64,000 nt of DNA, from NCBI GenBank assembly GCA_964036665.1, contig OZ038532.1, positions 2,914,001-2,978,000 of the forward strand, read 5' to 3'. The notes below the pieces were generated by a model. It saw nothing but the letters and a program-made list of their open reading frames with translations, was not told where the DNA came from and ran no database searches. The stretch comes from Gordius sp. MW1. Its lineage: Eukaryota; Nematomorpha; Gordioida; Gordea; Gordiidae. The number at the start of each line of letters is the position of its first letter. Positions within the stretch are counted from its first letter, which is position 1. This document shows, piece after piece, positions 31,142-43,200 of the stretch. Both the position numbers and the translations under genes were made by a program.

Positions 31142-32210
31142 TAGTGTTTCGATCTCGTCTCGTCTCGGTCTCGAAAACAAAATCTCGTCTCGTCTCGGGA
31201 GCGATTAAGAAAATCTCGATCTCGTCTCGTCTCGGTCTAGAAAAATCTCGGCCTCGTCTCGTCTCGACTTTTAAATAAAAATATATCGGAATAAAAATTT
31301 CTCCTGTTTTATTAAAAATATAAATAAGTGTTTAAAAATCCAAATGGCAAATTTTATATTTTTCGAAAAACTTTAATACACAAACTTTTTAAAGATTTAG
31401 CGGGACACGACATCTCATTGACAATATAAAGATATGAATTAACTCATAAAGATAACATTTTCTATAAAAAGTGCAGACTAAAAAAATTATAAATAAATTT
31501 GAAATATAAAAAATTAAATTTTATTGTTCTAGCAAATTATAATATTTGTATTAAATTCACTGTGTCTGTCAACTATAAATGGACTTCGAAAATTATAAGT
31601 TTGCTTATAGTTGATTTAGTTGCATAATTGAGCAAAATGAGACCCTTTATTACTTTTTGCTAATGCTTCAAAGTGACCTTAACATATTTAAGGCAAATGT
31701 TTAAGTCCATTAATATAACCATCATTAGTTATAGCCCATAGTGTTTATTGCATGTTTAATATAGCGCTATAAACCACAAAGTGCGAGTGACATTTAATGA
31801 TGTTATTATTATTTACAGAATTGATAACTAGTTGCACAAATTAAAACGTTGTAAAAACAACAATAAAAGCAACATTATTATAGAATTAAGAACATAAGGT
31901 TTAAACTTTAAATTAATGAGTACGTATTTAAATGTATGACAGAAATCAACCATACTTAGGTAAATGATTGCCAAATTTTAATTTTTTCGCAAAAATATAT
32001 AATAATGTAAATTAAAATACACAATAATTTACTAAAATCTAACGATCAATAAAAAGTCGAGATCTCGCCGAGAAAATCTCGTATCGTCTCGTCTCGACCT
32101 CAAAATTCTAGTCTCGATCTCGACTACATTTTTCAAATTCTCGTCTCGTCTCGGTTTTTCGAGACGATACGAGACGAGAACGAGATTTTTCTCGGTTTTC
32201 CGCATCACTA
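31142..32210. mobile_element. Non-autonomous hAT element with TCTCG/GAGAC ends, copy 1
   Basis: Begins TAGTG and ends CACTA. The left 120 bp is built of tctcgtctcgtctcgg-type pentamer arrays and the right 180 bp of the inverted counterpart (gagacgatacgagacgag). The interior of about 750 bp is AT-rich and non-coding and nearly identical to copy 2. No clear target duplication flanks this copy. Confidence 0.82.
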
Positions 32211-32394
32211 ATTGTGATGTCATGTATCTACTATTATTAGCACAACAACTTCCAGTCATCACTCACACCCTGGCCATCGCACAAAAAACCACACTCGCGG
32301 TATGTGAACATCTAATTAACTTATTCAGATGAACTTCTCTACATTACTTCAGCAAACACTAACTCAAGCCATACAACCATCAATTACTGGCGAA

Positions 32395-33538
32395 TAGTGT
32401 TTCGATCTCGTCTCGTCTCGGTCTCGAATACAAAATCTCGTCTCGTCTCGGGAGCGATTAGGAAAATCTCGATCTCGTCTCGTCTCGGTCTAGAAAAATC
32501 TCGGTCTCGTCTCGTCTCGACGAGAATTCTCGTCTCGTCTCGACTTTTAAAAAAAAATATATACGGAATAAAAATTTCTCCTATTTTATTAAAAATATAA
32601 ATAAGTGTTCAAAAATCCAAATGGCAAATTTTATATTTTTGGAAAAACTTTAATACGCAAACTTTTTAAAGATTTAGCGGGACACGACATCTCATTGACA
32701 ATATAAAGATATGAATTAACTCATAAAGATAACATTTTCTATAAAAAGTGCAGACTAAAAAAACTATAAATAAATTTGAAATAAGATTAAATTTTATTGT
32801 TCTAGCAAATTATAATATTTGCATCAAATTCACTGTGTCTGTCAACTATAAATGGACTTCGAAAATTATAAGTTCGCTTATAGTTGATATAGTTGCATAA
32901 GTGAGCAAAATGAGACCCTTTATTAACCTTTGCTAATGATTCAAAGTAGACCTTAACATATTTAAGGCAAACGTTTAAGTCCATTAATATAACCATCATC
33001 AGTTATAGCCCATAGTGTTTATTGCATGTTTATGCGAGTGACATTTAATGATGTTATTATTATTTACAGAATTGATAACTAGTTGCAGAAATTAAAACGT
33101 TGTAAAACAACAATAAAAGCAGCATTATTATAGAATTAAGAACATAAGGTTTTAAACTTTAAATTAAAGAGTACGTATTTAAATGTATGACAAAAATCAA
33201 CCATACTTAGGTAAATGATTGCCAAATTTTATTTTTTTTGCAAAAATATATAATATTTACTACACTTGTGAATTTTTTTAATATTAAATATATTCCATAC
33301 ATATTGATTTACACTTAATACCTTAAATGTAAATTAAAATACACAATAATTTACTAAAATCTAACGATCAATAAAAAGTCGAGATCTCGCCGAGAAAATC
33401 TCGTATCGTCTCGTCTCGACATCAAAATTCTCGTCTCGATCTCGACTCCATTTTTCAAATTCTCGTCTCGTCTCGTCTCGGTTTTTCGAGACGAGACGAG
33501 ACGAGACCGAGATTTTTCTCGGTTTTTCCGCATCACTA
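32395..33538. mobile_element. Non-autonomous hAT element with TCTCG/GAGAC ends, copy 2, with 8-bp duplication
   Basis: Begins TAGTG and ends CACTA. CTGGCGAA at 32387-32394 is repeated at 33539-33546, the 8-bp target duplication expected of hAT transposition. It keeps about 60 bp near 33245-33305 that copy 1 lacks, and carries an extra pentamer block near 32520-32545. No transposase is encoded. Confidence 0.9.
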
Positions 33539-33546
33539 CTGGCGAA

Positions 33547-34271
33547 TAAATTAGCTGAGTATTTTTACCTTTAGCACTCCTTGACAGGAGGGAATTATAT
33601 GGTACCACTTTATTCACATCCATTATTATGCAATTCGAATTTACAGTAGACATTGAAATTTAGATATTACCTAAAAACTAAAGATATTTTTATATTAATA
33701 CTTATTTTATCTGTATACAAGTGTATATAAAGGCACATACACATCATTCCATTTTTTGGTTATAATAAACTTACTACACATTTTGTAATAAAACATGACA
33801 TTAGCGTCTACACCCTTCTAGGCTTCAATGTAAATTGAATAATATATTTAATTTTCTATCTTCATCTCGGGTATTCTGCACCTGGTTTAACCGTCTTAAA
33901 TGTAATCAAGTAATAACAGTTTATTATTTAATTTTCTTATGCAAAAATACATTTAGTTATAGTCTAATTTGCTTTGAGATGCTTGTAAAACTTATTTAAA
34001 GGATGCCAATTAAAAATAAAATGAAAGAATATATAAATATTAAAAAATGTAAAAAACGATAAAAAAAATGATAGAGTGTTAGTAAACAGTAATTAAAAAA
34101 ATGAATCAAATTCTTCTGTCATACAAAGAGATAATAATTAGTTACTTAATTTATATTTAATATATAAGGTTTCATCAAAGTCGCGATTGCCATAAAAATT
34201 GATTTTTGTGGAGCATATGATTTCATAAAAATATTCATGCATTAATTTTTTTAAATATTGCGCTTTTCAAA
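33547..34271. promoter_or_regulatory. Upstream region of dlg; no defined promoter signal
   Basis: AT-rich DNA immediately 5' of the dlg start codon. It must hold the 5' UTR and perhaps the promoter, but I see no convincing core element. Confidence 0.3.
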
Positions 34272-34290
34272 ATGCCAGTATTAAAACAAG
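34272..34290 (+). CDS. dlg1: dlg exon 1 (coding part): MPVLKQ
   Basis: ATG CCA GTA TTA AAA CAA G followed by the donor gtaatt. The final G joins AT at 38119 to give Asp7. This tiny first coding exon corresponds to the conserved MPVRKQ N-terminus of DLG L27 isoforms. An ATG just before the next exon would not work, so this start is well supported. Confidence 0.88.
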
Positions 34291-37200
34291 GTAATTTTTA
34301 TACGCAAGACTTTTATTATGTAAAAGATTATCAATATATAAGGCATATTATTACTATAACTTTATTAAAATATTTAATTTATTACATTTTTAAAAATATC
34401 TTCTCATATTTTCTAGAAAAATGTTTGCTCATATGCTATATTTTTATTTTATATTTTTTACATAATAATTGCAAATATCTATAGTAAACTTGTTACAAAA
34501 TTTTGAAATGATGACACGATTGAAATTAATATTTTGATAATAAATTCATTTTATATTTGGTATAACAGCAATTTTACACTCACTTCAATTAATTACTTTG
34601 AAATGAAAGCATATACTTAAGTAACCTATTTAATTATTTTTCACAGATATTAGCTTTATTTTAGCTGTACCATTTTTTGCTATAAATTAAATTTTTTTTC
34701 TCCCTACATTGTTTCAATATTATTCCATGAGAGTAACAAACGAAGTGTAATAGGTCTTTTTAACATTTTTTTAATTAATCAAAATGCTAAGTTTAACATA
34801 ATTTCAAATATTATGGTTTAAAAATTATACTACTAGAAGTTATAATTTGCTATCCAAGAAAATTCTAATATTTAATAAGTAATATACTTTATGTATAGTA
34901 TGAGTAAAGATAAAATTAAAATCTGACTAAATGTTTTAATACAATTATTTAAGTACCTGACAATTAGGTTACTACTCTTTTTATATAGTAGAAATTCAAA
35001 AAAAGACCTGTAACTTAATTTAAATTTGATAGAATTCTTTAAATAAAATGTGTTGGGTAAAGTGTTTTTATTGATTTGACGTTTGGTGCATAGCTATGAC
35101 ATTTGCCATTTGTCAGTCTATTAATGTCTAAAACGCCTCTAAATAATGGATTTACCTCATACTTTTCACATTTATTAGCTAAAATATTTGCATAAAATCC
35201 GTTTCATTTCATTTCTAATTAGATGCCCACATCGTTTTTAGTGTTGATGGCTTTTACCCATCAATTTTTACAGCTTTTATAACTTCACAGTTATTAAAAA
35301 TTTAATATTTTAAACCTTTTTCTCATATACCACTTAGTGTCAATTGTATTGATTTAAAGTTATAACATTTTTTAAAAGTACTTAAAAAACTATCAGCGAG
35401 GAAATATAAATCCGATTAGCCTAGTTGAAGAGATGCTTAGCCTTAATTGAAAGGTTATTTTAAGAGAAATAGGTTAATATCATCGGTGCTCTTCGCTCAA
35501 AGCATTAACTTTGCAAATGCGATCGGTTTTTTTTCAACTAAAAATTATCCTTGAAACTTTAGATTTTATCGTTTGATTTATACATAGAGCTATCATGCAA
35601 AAAAACAATTTAATTAAGGTGTACTTTCAAATCAATTTATCAAATTCAAAGATTTGTAGAAATTTATAATAGATAGGATGTTATTACCTACTAATGTAAA
35701 TTTTAGACTTACGGATCGTTAGAAATTTTTATACTTCTTTTGTTTTTCGTCACTAAAATTTACTATCATCTGCTCTAGCGATTGTCAATTAAAAAATTAT
35801 TTAATGTTAGTTATGTCGTTCTTTTTTATTACTATCATACTAATTGTATGAGAGGAGTCAGATTTTAATTTATTAGTTAAATATTTTTATTTAGTTTACT
35901 TGTAGAGACTGTCACATAAAAACGCTATAAATAATATTTTACCATTTCTTTAGAAATTAATTTTTATTTTTTGAGGCTTACACAATAAAGCAATTTGGCT
36001 AGAATAAATGTCATTTGATTTGCTTGGCCACTGCTAAGAACTTCCCTATTGCCTATTTAAATCCCCTTCTCTTTCTCCCGAATTTCATTGTACACTTACA
36101 TCAATAAAAATTGCTTCAAATAAATACGCCTAGGCTAGGCGGTGTAGCCTTTTGTGGTTGGTTTAGCTTTTGGAAGAATTGATTTTTTGTCCGTATCTAT
36201 TACACAAATATATCCATATTAATCATAATAACTCATAAATTATTTACCCTAGCTCCCTTATTTGCTCAATCTAGATTGACCACTACGCCTGGGTTCGGCC
36301 TTGAAAATTTATATTATTTCATGAAAATAATCACTCACTATAAAGAAGGAATTACGAAAATTTTGATCTAAAGCTTAATTAAATATTAATCAAAATTATT
36401 AATTATATAAATAACTTCAAATTTTAAATAGTCCCTTACCATATTTGGCTGAATGCAATGCTCAGAAAAACATAATTGGTGATCTATAAAGTGCGAAGGG
36501 TTTAAGCGAACAAACGATTTTCGCTCCTGCTCATCTCGCTGAAAACTCAGCTCAATGAATCGTGTTATAATTGGGTCAGGGTTAGGGTTAGGGTTAGAAT
36601 ATATTTAATATCTATATATATAACTTAATATATGTATATATGTTATATAAAGATATATATAATGAAATAATATTAGCAGTCACTGAATCTGAACATTCAT
36701 TCATACTTTAAGATTGGTGTCTTAAGTGAGCTGAGTTTTCATTGAGTTGAGTACAATTCACGATTTTTTGAACGTTTCGTTTTATGAATGAATCAAAGCA
36801 CATATTTTTAACAAAAGTGTAAAGGTGACACAAAAAATAGCTGGTTTGCGACAGTTTTAGTTTTAAAGGTAAATAAAATTGATTTCATTTGTAAAAAATT
36901 CCAAAAAATTGATTTTATTATTTAAGGTTTCGCTTATAAATAAATTTAACTTTTTAATAAATGGTATGGAATTATAATTCGCCCGGATTTTAATTTTTAT
37001 GATTTAATTATATATAATATCATATTCTCCAGCTTTAATATTGTATTTTTTTAATAATATTTTTATGGATGATAAGCACCATTTTCTCCTTTTCATTTAC
37101 CGGTTGTGTAAAGTTCTGCCTTATTTAAAAAACAAGTCAATAATACATGGAAAGTAATTAAAATACGTTATCTATTATCAAGATATTGCACTTAAAGTCA

Positions 37201-40200
37201 TACAAAAACCATTTTTCCCTTACCCAACCCAACCCGAAAACGCATAATTAATTTTATAATTTTTGGAGATTTTGACCCCACAATTTGCTTTTAATTCTTG
37301 AACAACTTATGTTTTTTCTACATTTGACAACTTAATTGATATTATTTAGCGTTTTACATTTAATTAATAATGTTTTTGGTCCAATTTTTTCCTTTAAAAA
37401 GACCAATATAATACCATTTTTGTGTGTGATTGTAAAGAGTCGCTTATATTCTCTTAACTCTAACTTGCTAATGTTTAAGGGCATCTACCCCAAATGAGAT
37501 ATGTATATTATAACTACCTACCTTCAATGTTGGATTAATCATTATTTGACACGATGATTCATTGTTTCAAATCAAGCATAAATAAAATTATTTTTTTCAG
37601 AAAACTATTTTTTTTTCAATTTTACAATATTTATAAAAGCTATGGGCCAATCAATATTATGTTTAATTTTATTTTGCGATATTCAAGCTTAAATAGAAAA
37701 TAGTATAATTTTCAATTATAGAATGTTTTTAAAAAGCCCATTTTAAACGTTTATATTGGTATTTAAATTTTCCAATCTATTTAAATTGTTTAGGAAGGAA
37801 GTTACAGTTTCTTTTTAAATTGGATCTTTACTCATCCTAATTTATAATGTATTTGTTTTAATACCGAACAGTTTGTTTCTATGAAAATGAGCCCTATATC
37901 TATATCTCAGCGGGACGCACCTTATTTTAGCATTTCACTAATCTAACCACGACCCCCCGATAAAATTTTACCTAAATTTTATTACTTTTTTGGACCCGTT
38001 AATGTCATAATTCTGCTACTTAAAATGCGATAAAAAAGTATTATTTTAAAAAACCATGAAATTTTTAAGTGTTTTTTTCATTTTAGAATTTTATTTCCAT
38101 TTCTACTTTCATGTATAGATGCGGAAAAGGCGTTGAAATTGTTACGAAATTATCACGATCGTCTGAATAAACCCCAAGATCAGGCTCTAAGGATGGCGCT
38201 TCAACGGGTAATTTCAACCATGGGAAGCGACTTATTCAGAGCTTTATTAGGTGTAACTATAATTTTTATTCATTACGTTTTAGAATTTATGTAGTAGAAA
38301 AATTGGGAAAATATTTTTTTATCTGGGACTTGGTTGCATGGGCGTAGCCAGAGGGAGGGGGGGGGGCAAAGAGGGGCGGTTGCCCTCTCTAAATTCAAAA
38401 AATGATTAAGATTTATTGAAACTATGGCTAAAATTTCGAAAAATGATCATTATGCCCCCCTCTAATTCCAATGCTGGCTACACCCATTGTAAATATCATT
38501 GTTATTCATTAAATTTAATAAATTATATGGTAGAAAAAGGTGAAATACATTTTATAGTCCTGGTCTTAATTAACGCTAATATTTTAGAATTATAATTTTT
38601 CAGAAAATTATAGGTTGTTAGATTTAAGTGTTCAAAATAAGGCCATTTCTAGTAAGTTTTAATATAAAATTTCATTGAAAACGTTGTGTTTTTAGATGTT
38701 TTCTTGCGATTTATTCTAGTTTTCATTTTAAATATACATATGTATGTATGATTGCCCAATTTGTTAACGCTCTAATTTGTTCTCCCCTATCAATTTTCAG
38801 GAAGTTTTGAGGGAATGTGTTTTTTTTACAAATTTCATTTCTTGCCCAAGAATTTTAAAATCTTTGAAACATGTGTTAGTTTATTTCGCGAACTAAGAAA
38901 CAATAATAGTTTATAAATAATCTGGGTTGTTAATTATCAGTATACAATTTTTGTTTTTTGTTTTAATTTCTCATCGCATATATGGTAAATAGTTTTTCAA
39001 TTTTAGTTAAAATTGCTCCTGTTTATGTTTTGTTATACAAGTGTAAAAAGATTTGGGACGTTGATAATTAAGTATAATAACGGGAATATATCTTCGCATC
39101 AAATGGCATTGTTTGTTTCAGGAGGTTAAAAATATATGGCAGTCTATCGGGTCTATGAAATATGGATCAAATTGGTTAATAAACTCTGAATATAAAAATC
39201 TAAAATAATTTTTATTTAGGTCCATAAAATTTGGCATTAAAGCTTGTTAGGAAAGGTTTTGTGAAAGAATTTTTCCGATATTAGGTAAAAATTTAATTTT
39301 TTAATCATTTTTTCCTTTCCGGCGTTAAAGATATTCAAGAATATTACGAAGTTACGTTGCAACAAGACGAATCAGTAAAAAATGGCGGCATGGCAGTCGA
39401 CAAAATTCAAAATGGTGGCTTAGCAGACGACAAGATTAAGATGGGCGAAGCGAAAAGGCGTTTTAACGGTACCGTAGCGCCTCCCCCTCGCGTTATGGGT
39501 AACGGGTTGCGGGTCGCCATACAACAGCTGATTGCAGACGACGCGCGGGGGAAAGAAGACGAGGTGCGAAAGGTCGTCCCGACCGAAGTTTAATCGCCAT
39601 TTTTGGTCGCCATTCCAATTTTTCTCATGCTCTCGTCTGACTAAGACTCAAATTTTTAAACATTTAAAAAATTAATAAATTACAAACTAGACCTTTAGTC
39701 GTTTCCGGATAATTTACAAAATATTTTTTTTACTTATTGATTTTCAATCAGTTTGTATAATTCTATTATAGACATTTTAATATTACTAAAAAAAATTTGA
39801 GTTATACCCAGGCCGATTTGGGTTAAAAAAATAATTGTGGTTTGTGTTTCAGTTGAAAAAAAAATTATTTTTAACAACACTACAATGCATTTTACACATT
39901 TTTGATAATAAATCTTTTAAAGCTAACAAATTTAATTAAATGTTCCGTGTAGGGCTCCGGTGGAAAGTAATCTATTTTGCAGGACACTGATGTATTATTT
40001 TAAAAATAGTGATTTTTGCGATATTTGTATGTATTTAGTGAAGTTAAGAAATGGTCATTATTTATATTATATAGATACTGACCAATTCATTTTATATATA
40101 ATTTTCAAGGCAGACACCAGAATTTTTTGCCATACATTAGTTGCGTGAATGATTAGGGCTTAGCAGGCGCGTAGACAGGATTTTCTCAAGGGGGAAGAAA

Positions 40201-43200
40201 AATTCAAAAAAATTTCGACACTTTTATTTATAATGCAACAAAAATAAACTTCGCGTACAATATATACGAAACTTCAAGGCGCTATATAACCAGCTTTGGA
40301 AAAATCTCTTCTCTTCAGAGCATTTACTACCGATTTTATACCTTAAAAAAGGACATGGACCTTCAAAAAATTTTAAAATTTTGGTCAAGGGGGAAGAAAA
40401 TTTCCGCTTTCTGCCCCCTTGGCTACGCGCCTGGGGCTTAGGCAATTAATTTTTTTTAAAAAGGTGAACTGACTTTAAGTATCTAAAGTTAAAAATTTTT
40501 TTATCGAATATATACAATTGATCATCCTTTTCAACCTGGTTCAATTAGATTTTTAATAAAATTTTTATTATGAATCAGTTGAGGTCGTAATATTGTTTTA
40601 CGCTTTTATTAAGATTCCATAACATTTGCGGTTGATTTGCCTCTCTTTTTGAAATAAGTTGAAATGATTTAATCATTATCGCGGATATTGAATTTTGATA
40701 ACAGCTTCTTGATAATAAAAATAATTAATTCGATAAGTTGCTTTACCTAATCGAATAATGTATAATATATCACCTGACAAACTTAGTAATTGCTATGCTG
40801 GGTATGTATATATGTGTGTTTATAACCACAAATACATTCGTCACAATTTTAGTTCATATACTCACTGCCACCTTATTCTTTCCACTAGTTACAATATGCA
40901 TGTAAAATTTACCGCTAAAAACTTAAAATTTTCATCGATAGTATAGGTGTAGAAAATTGATAGATGAAGCGACGTCAACAAATTACAAACTTTCATTTCT
41001 TCTCAGCAATGTTTATAATTTTAGGTTTTAGGAAAAAATATAAAAGAGCACACACGCTTAAAAAACGATATTGAATCAAACGATTTTTGCCATTTGCACA
41101 TATCAAATTTGGTAATCAATTTATATATATTAGTTGCTCAGGTATAGTGTTCATTGTTTTCGCCTGTAATTGCTTCCTCTTCGCCTTTCGAACACGTTCC
41201 TTGAGGGCGGAGGAAATAGCAGGGGAGACATAGACGAGCTGATGGTATAATCATAGACTAGAGACTGCTCATTAACGTTAAATAAGTGTACCCTTTTTCC
41301 GCCATTTTTAAATGAGCACAAATAAGGAAAGGCTATATATATATTATAATGATTTTTGCTAATTATAGTGTTTTTAAAATGTAATGAGAAAATATTCAAC
41401 TAATTGAACATTAAAAACATCGTTTTAAAGTATATATCATTTACACAATTCGTAAAATAAAAATACTGCGATGATGTGGGGATGTTATAGCAATTTAATG
41501 CCATCTGCATTTTATTTAACAATCTTTTATTAACATTCTTTTTGTTCATTAATTAATGAGAAAGATAAATTTATACTTTTCCCATTTTTGAACAATGGGG
41601 GACACCGCAGAAAGACACGGGAGATTGTCGAATTCAAAATGGTGGAATAATGGTAGAAATTTTACCATATGAATCATGTTACATGAACAGTCTATGTGAT
41701 GGTTATAGCTAACCAAATTATAACAACACTAATACATAAATATGTTATAAATCATCATAAATCTTTCTATTTAGGCCTTACCCTAAATTTGCTTAAAGAC
41801 CTAACAGTCATGTGAAAGATCGTTTCGAAAGCAATTTGGGCAGACAGGATCTGATCTTTTCGTTATAACAGTTTCTTTTTACTGGATAAACAAATATTGT
41901 ATTAACATTTTCGTTAAAAGCAGAATAAATTTTCTCGGGTCCGATTACTTTAACCATGTATATAGAACTAGGTAGCTGAATACGAGGGCAGTTGCCCCCC
42001 TCCTGCCAATTTTTTTTCCACTTTTGGTTGGGATTTAGAAAAACATTATCAAACACCTACCTATTTCTATAGGAATATTTTGTTTCCTTTAACATTTGGC
42101 ACAGTTCTTTGAAGTATTTCATTGTTTTTCTTAATCCTAATGCTAGAAATTTTGCCTTTAATTGTTTCATCACAAAAGTTGCAATTTAGGATAAACCATA
42201 TTTAACCCGTAACTCTGCGGCATATTTCGTCTGTAGTAATAACGCCTTAAATAAGTTCTCAGATTCATCTTTTATCTGTATTTGGTTTCATAGTCGTAGG
42301 GTTTATTCTGATGTGTTTTTCCCTGATGACGCGCGAAGCGAAAAAAAGCGAAGTGAATTTTTGGGCTAATTTATTAAATTCTTCATTCTTTTTCTTCTTA
42401 ATATTCGTCGTGAAATTTATTATATATCATGAAAATAACAATTTTAAATAGGAGGCGTTCATAGTGAAACCGCAGACGATTATTTTCGCCAGCGGCAAAA
42501 AGCGAACGAGAATAAGAAATTAACAAATCATTTTGTACTTTTCGCGCGATGGTTAAAAAATTAAATTTGGTATGTATGTATTTTTTATGTAATTTTATAT
42601 GTTTATAGAATAATAACTATCTTATCAATGAATACCATTGATATATTATAAATTTCACAATGAATATAAAATATTAAGAAAAAGAATGAAGAATTTGATA
42701 AATTAGCTCAAAAATTCATTTCTCTTTTTTCGCTTCGCGCGTCATCACGAACGCCCCGTTACAGAGTTAGGGACAATACACGCTATCTCCTAAGTTAGAT
42801 GAGGCCATCCTCTTCCTCCTCTCTTACCCGGCACCTCCATGTGCTATACTATTCGATTTCATCAGTGGCCCCACTTTTTAGTATAAGAACCTACCAACTT
42901 AGCCGATTTTCGTTAATCCAGTCCGCGGTCGAACATTCATTTTTGCCTTGAGACTGTCATTCATCATATGGTCGAGTTTAATATACCTCAAACTCCACCG
43001 TATCATTATCCCATTGGCTTGTAATAGCTTCCCTTCCGAGGTGTTTAATGCCCACGTTTCACTTCCATAGAGTAACACCGGTCTTACCATGGATTTGTAA
43101 GCTTTGCTCTTCAACCATATTAACATTTTCTTGTCGCACATTACACCGAATATACTTCGCGGTTTGAGCCATCCTTTTCGATCCGCGCAAAGGCTTCTAT

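Noticed and set aside
32220-32390. Coding-like stretch between the two GAGAC hAT copies
   Set aside because: A short open frame without start, splice signals or family match; it may be LINE 3' flank.
39357-39593. Independent 78-codon gene
   Set aside because: It is exon 3 of dlg read from an internal TTG into the intron.
42325-42360. CTGATGACGCGCGAAGCGAAAA read as a hammerhead core
   Set aside because: No proper stem II followed by GAAA, no stem III with a cleavage triplet, and the sequence is simply the end of an inverted-repeat element.
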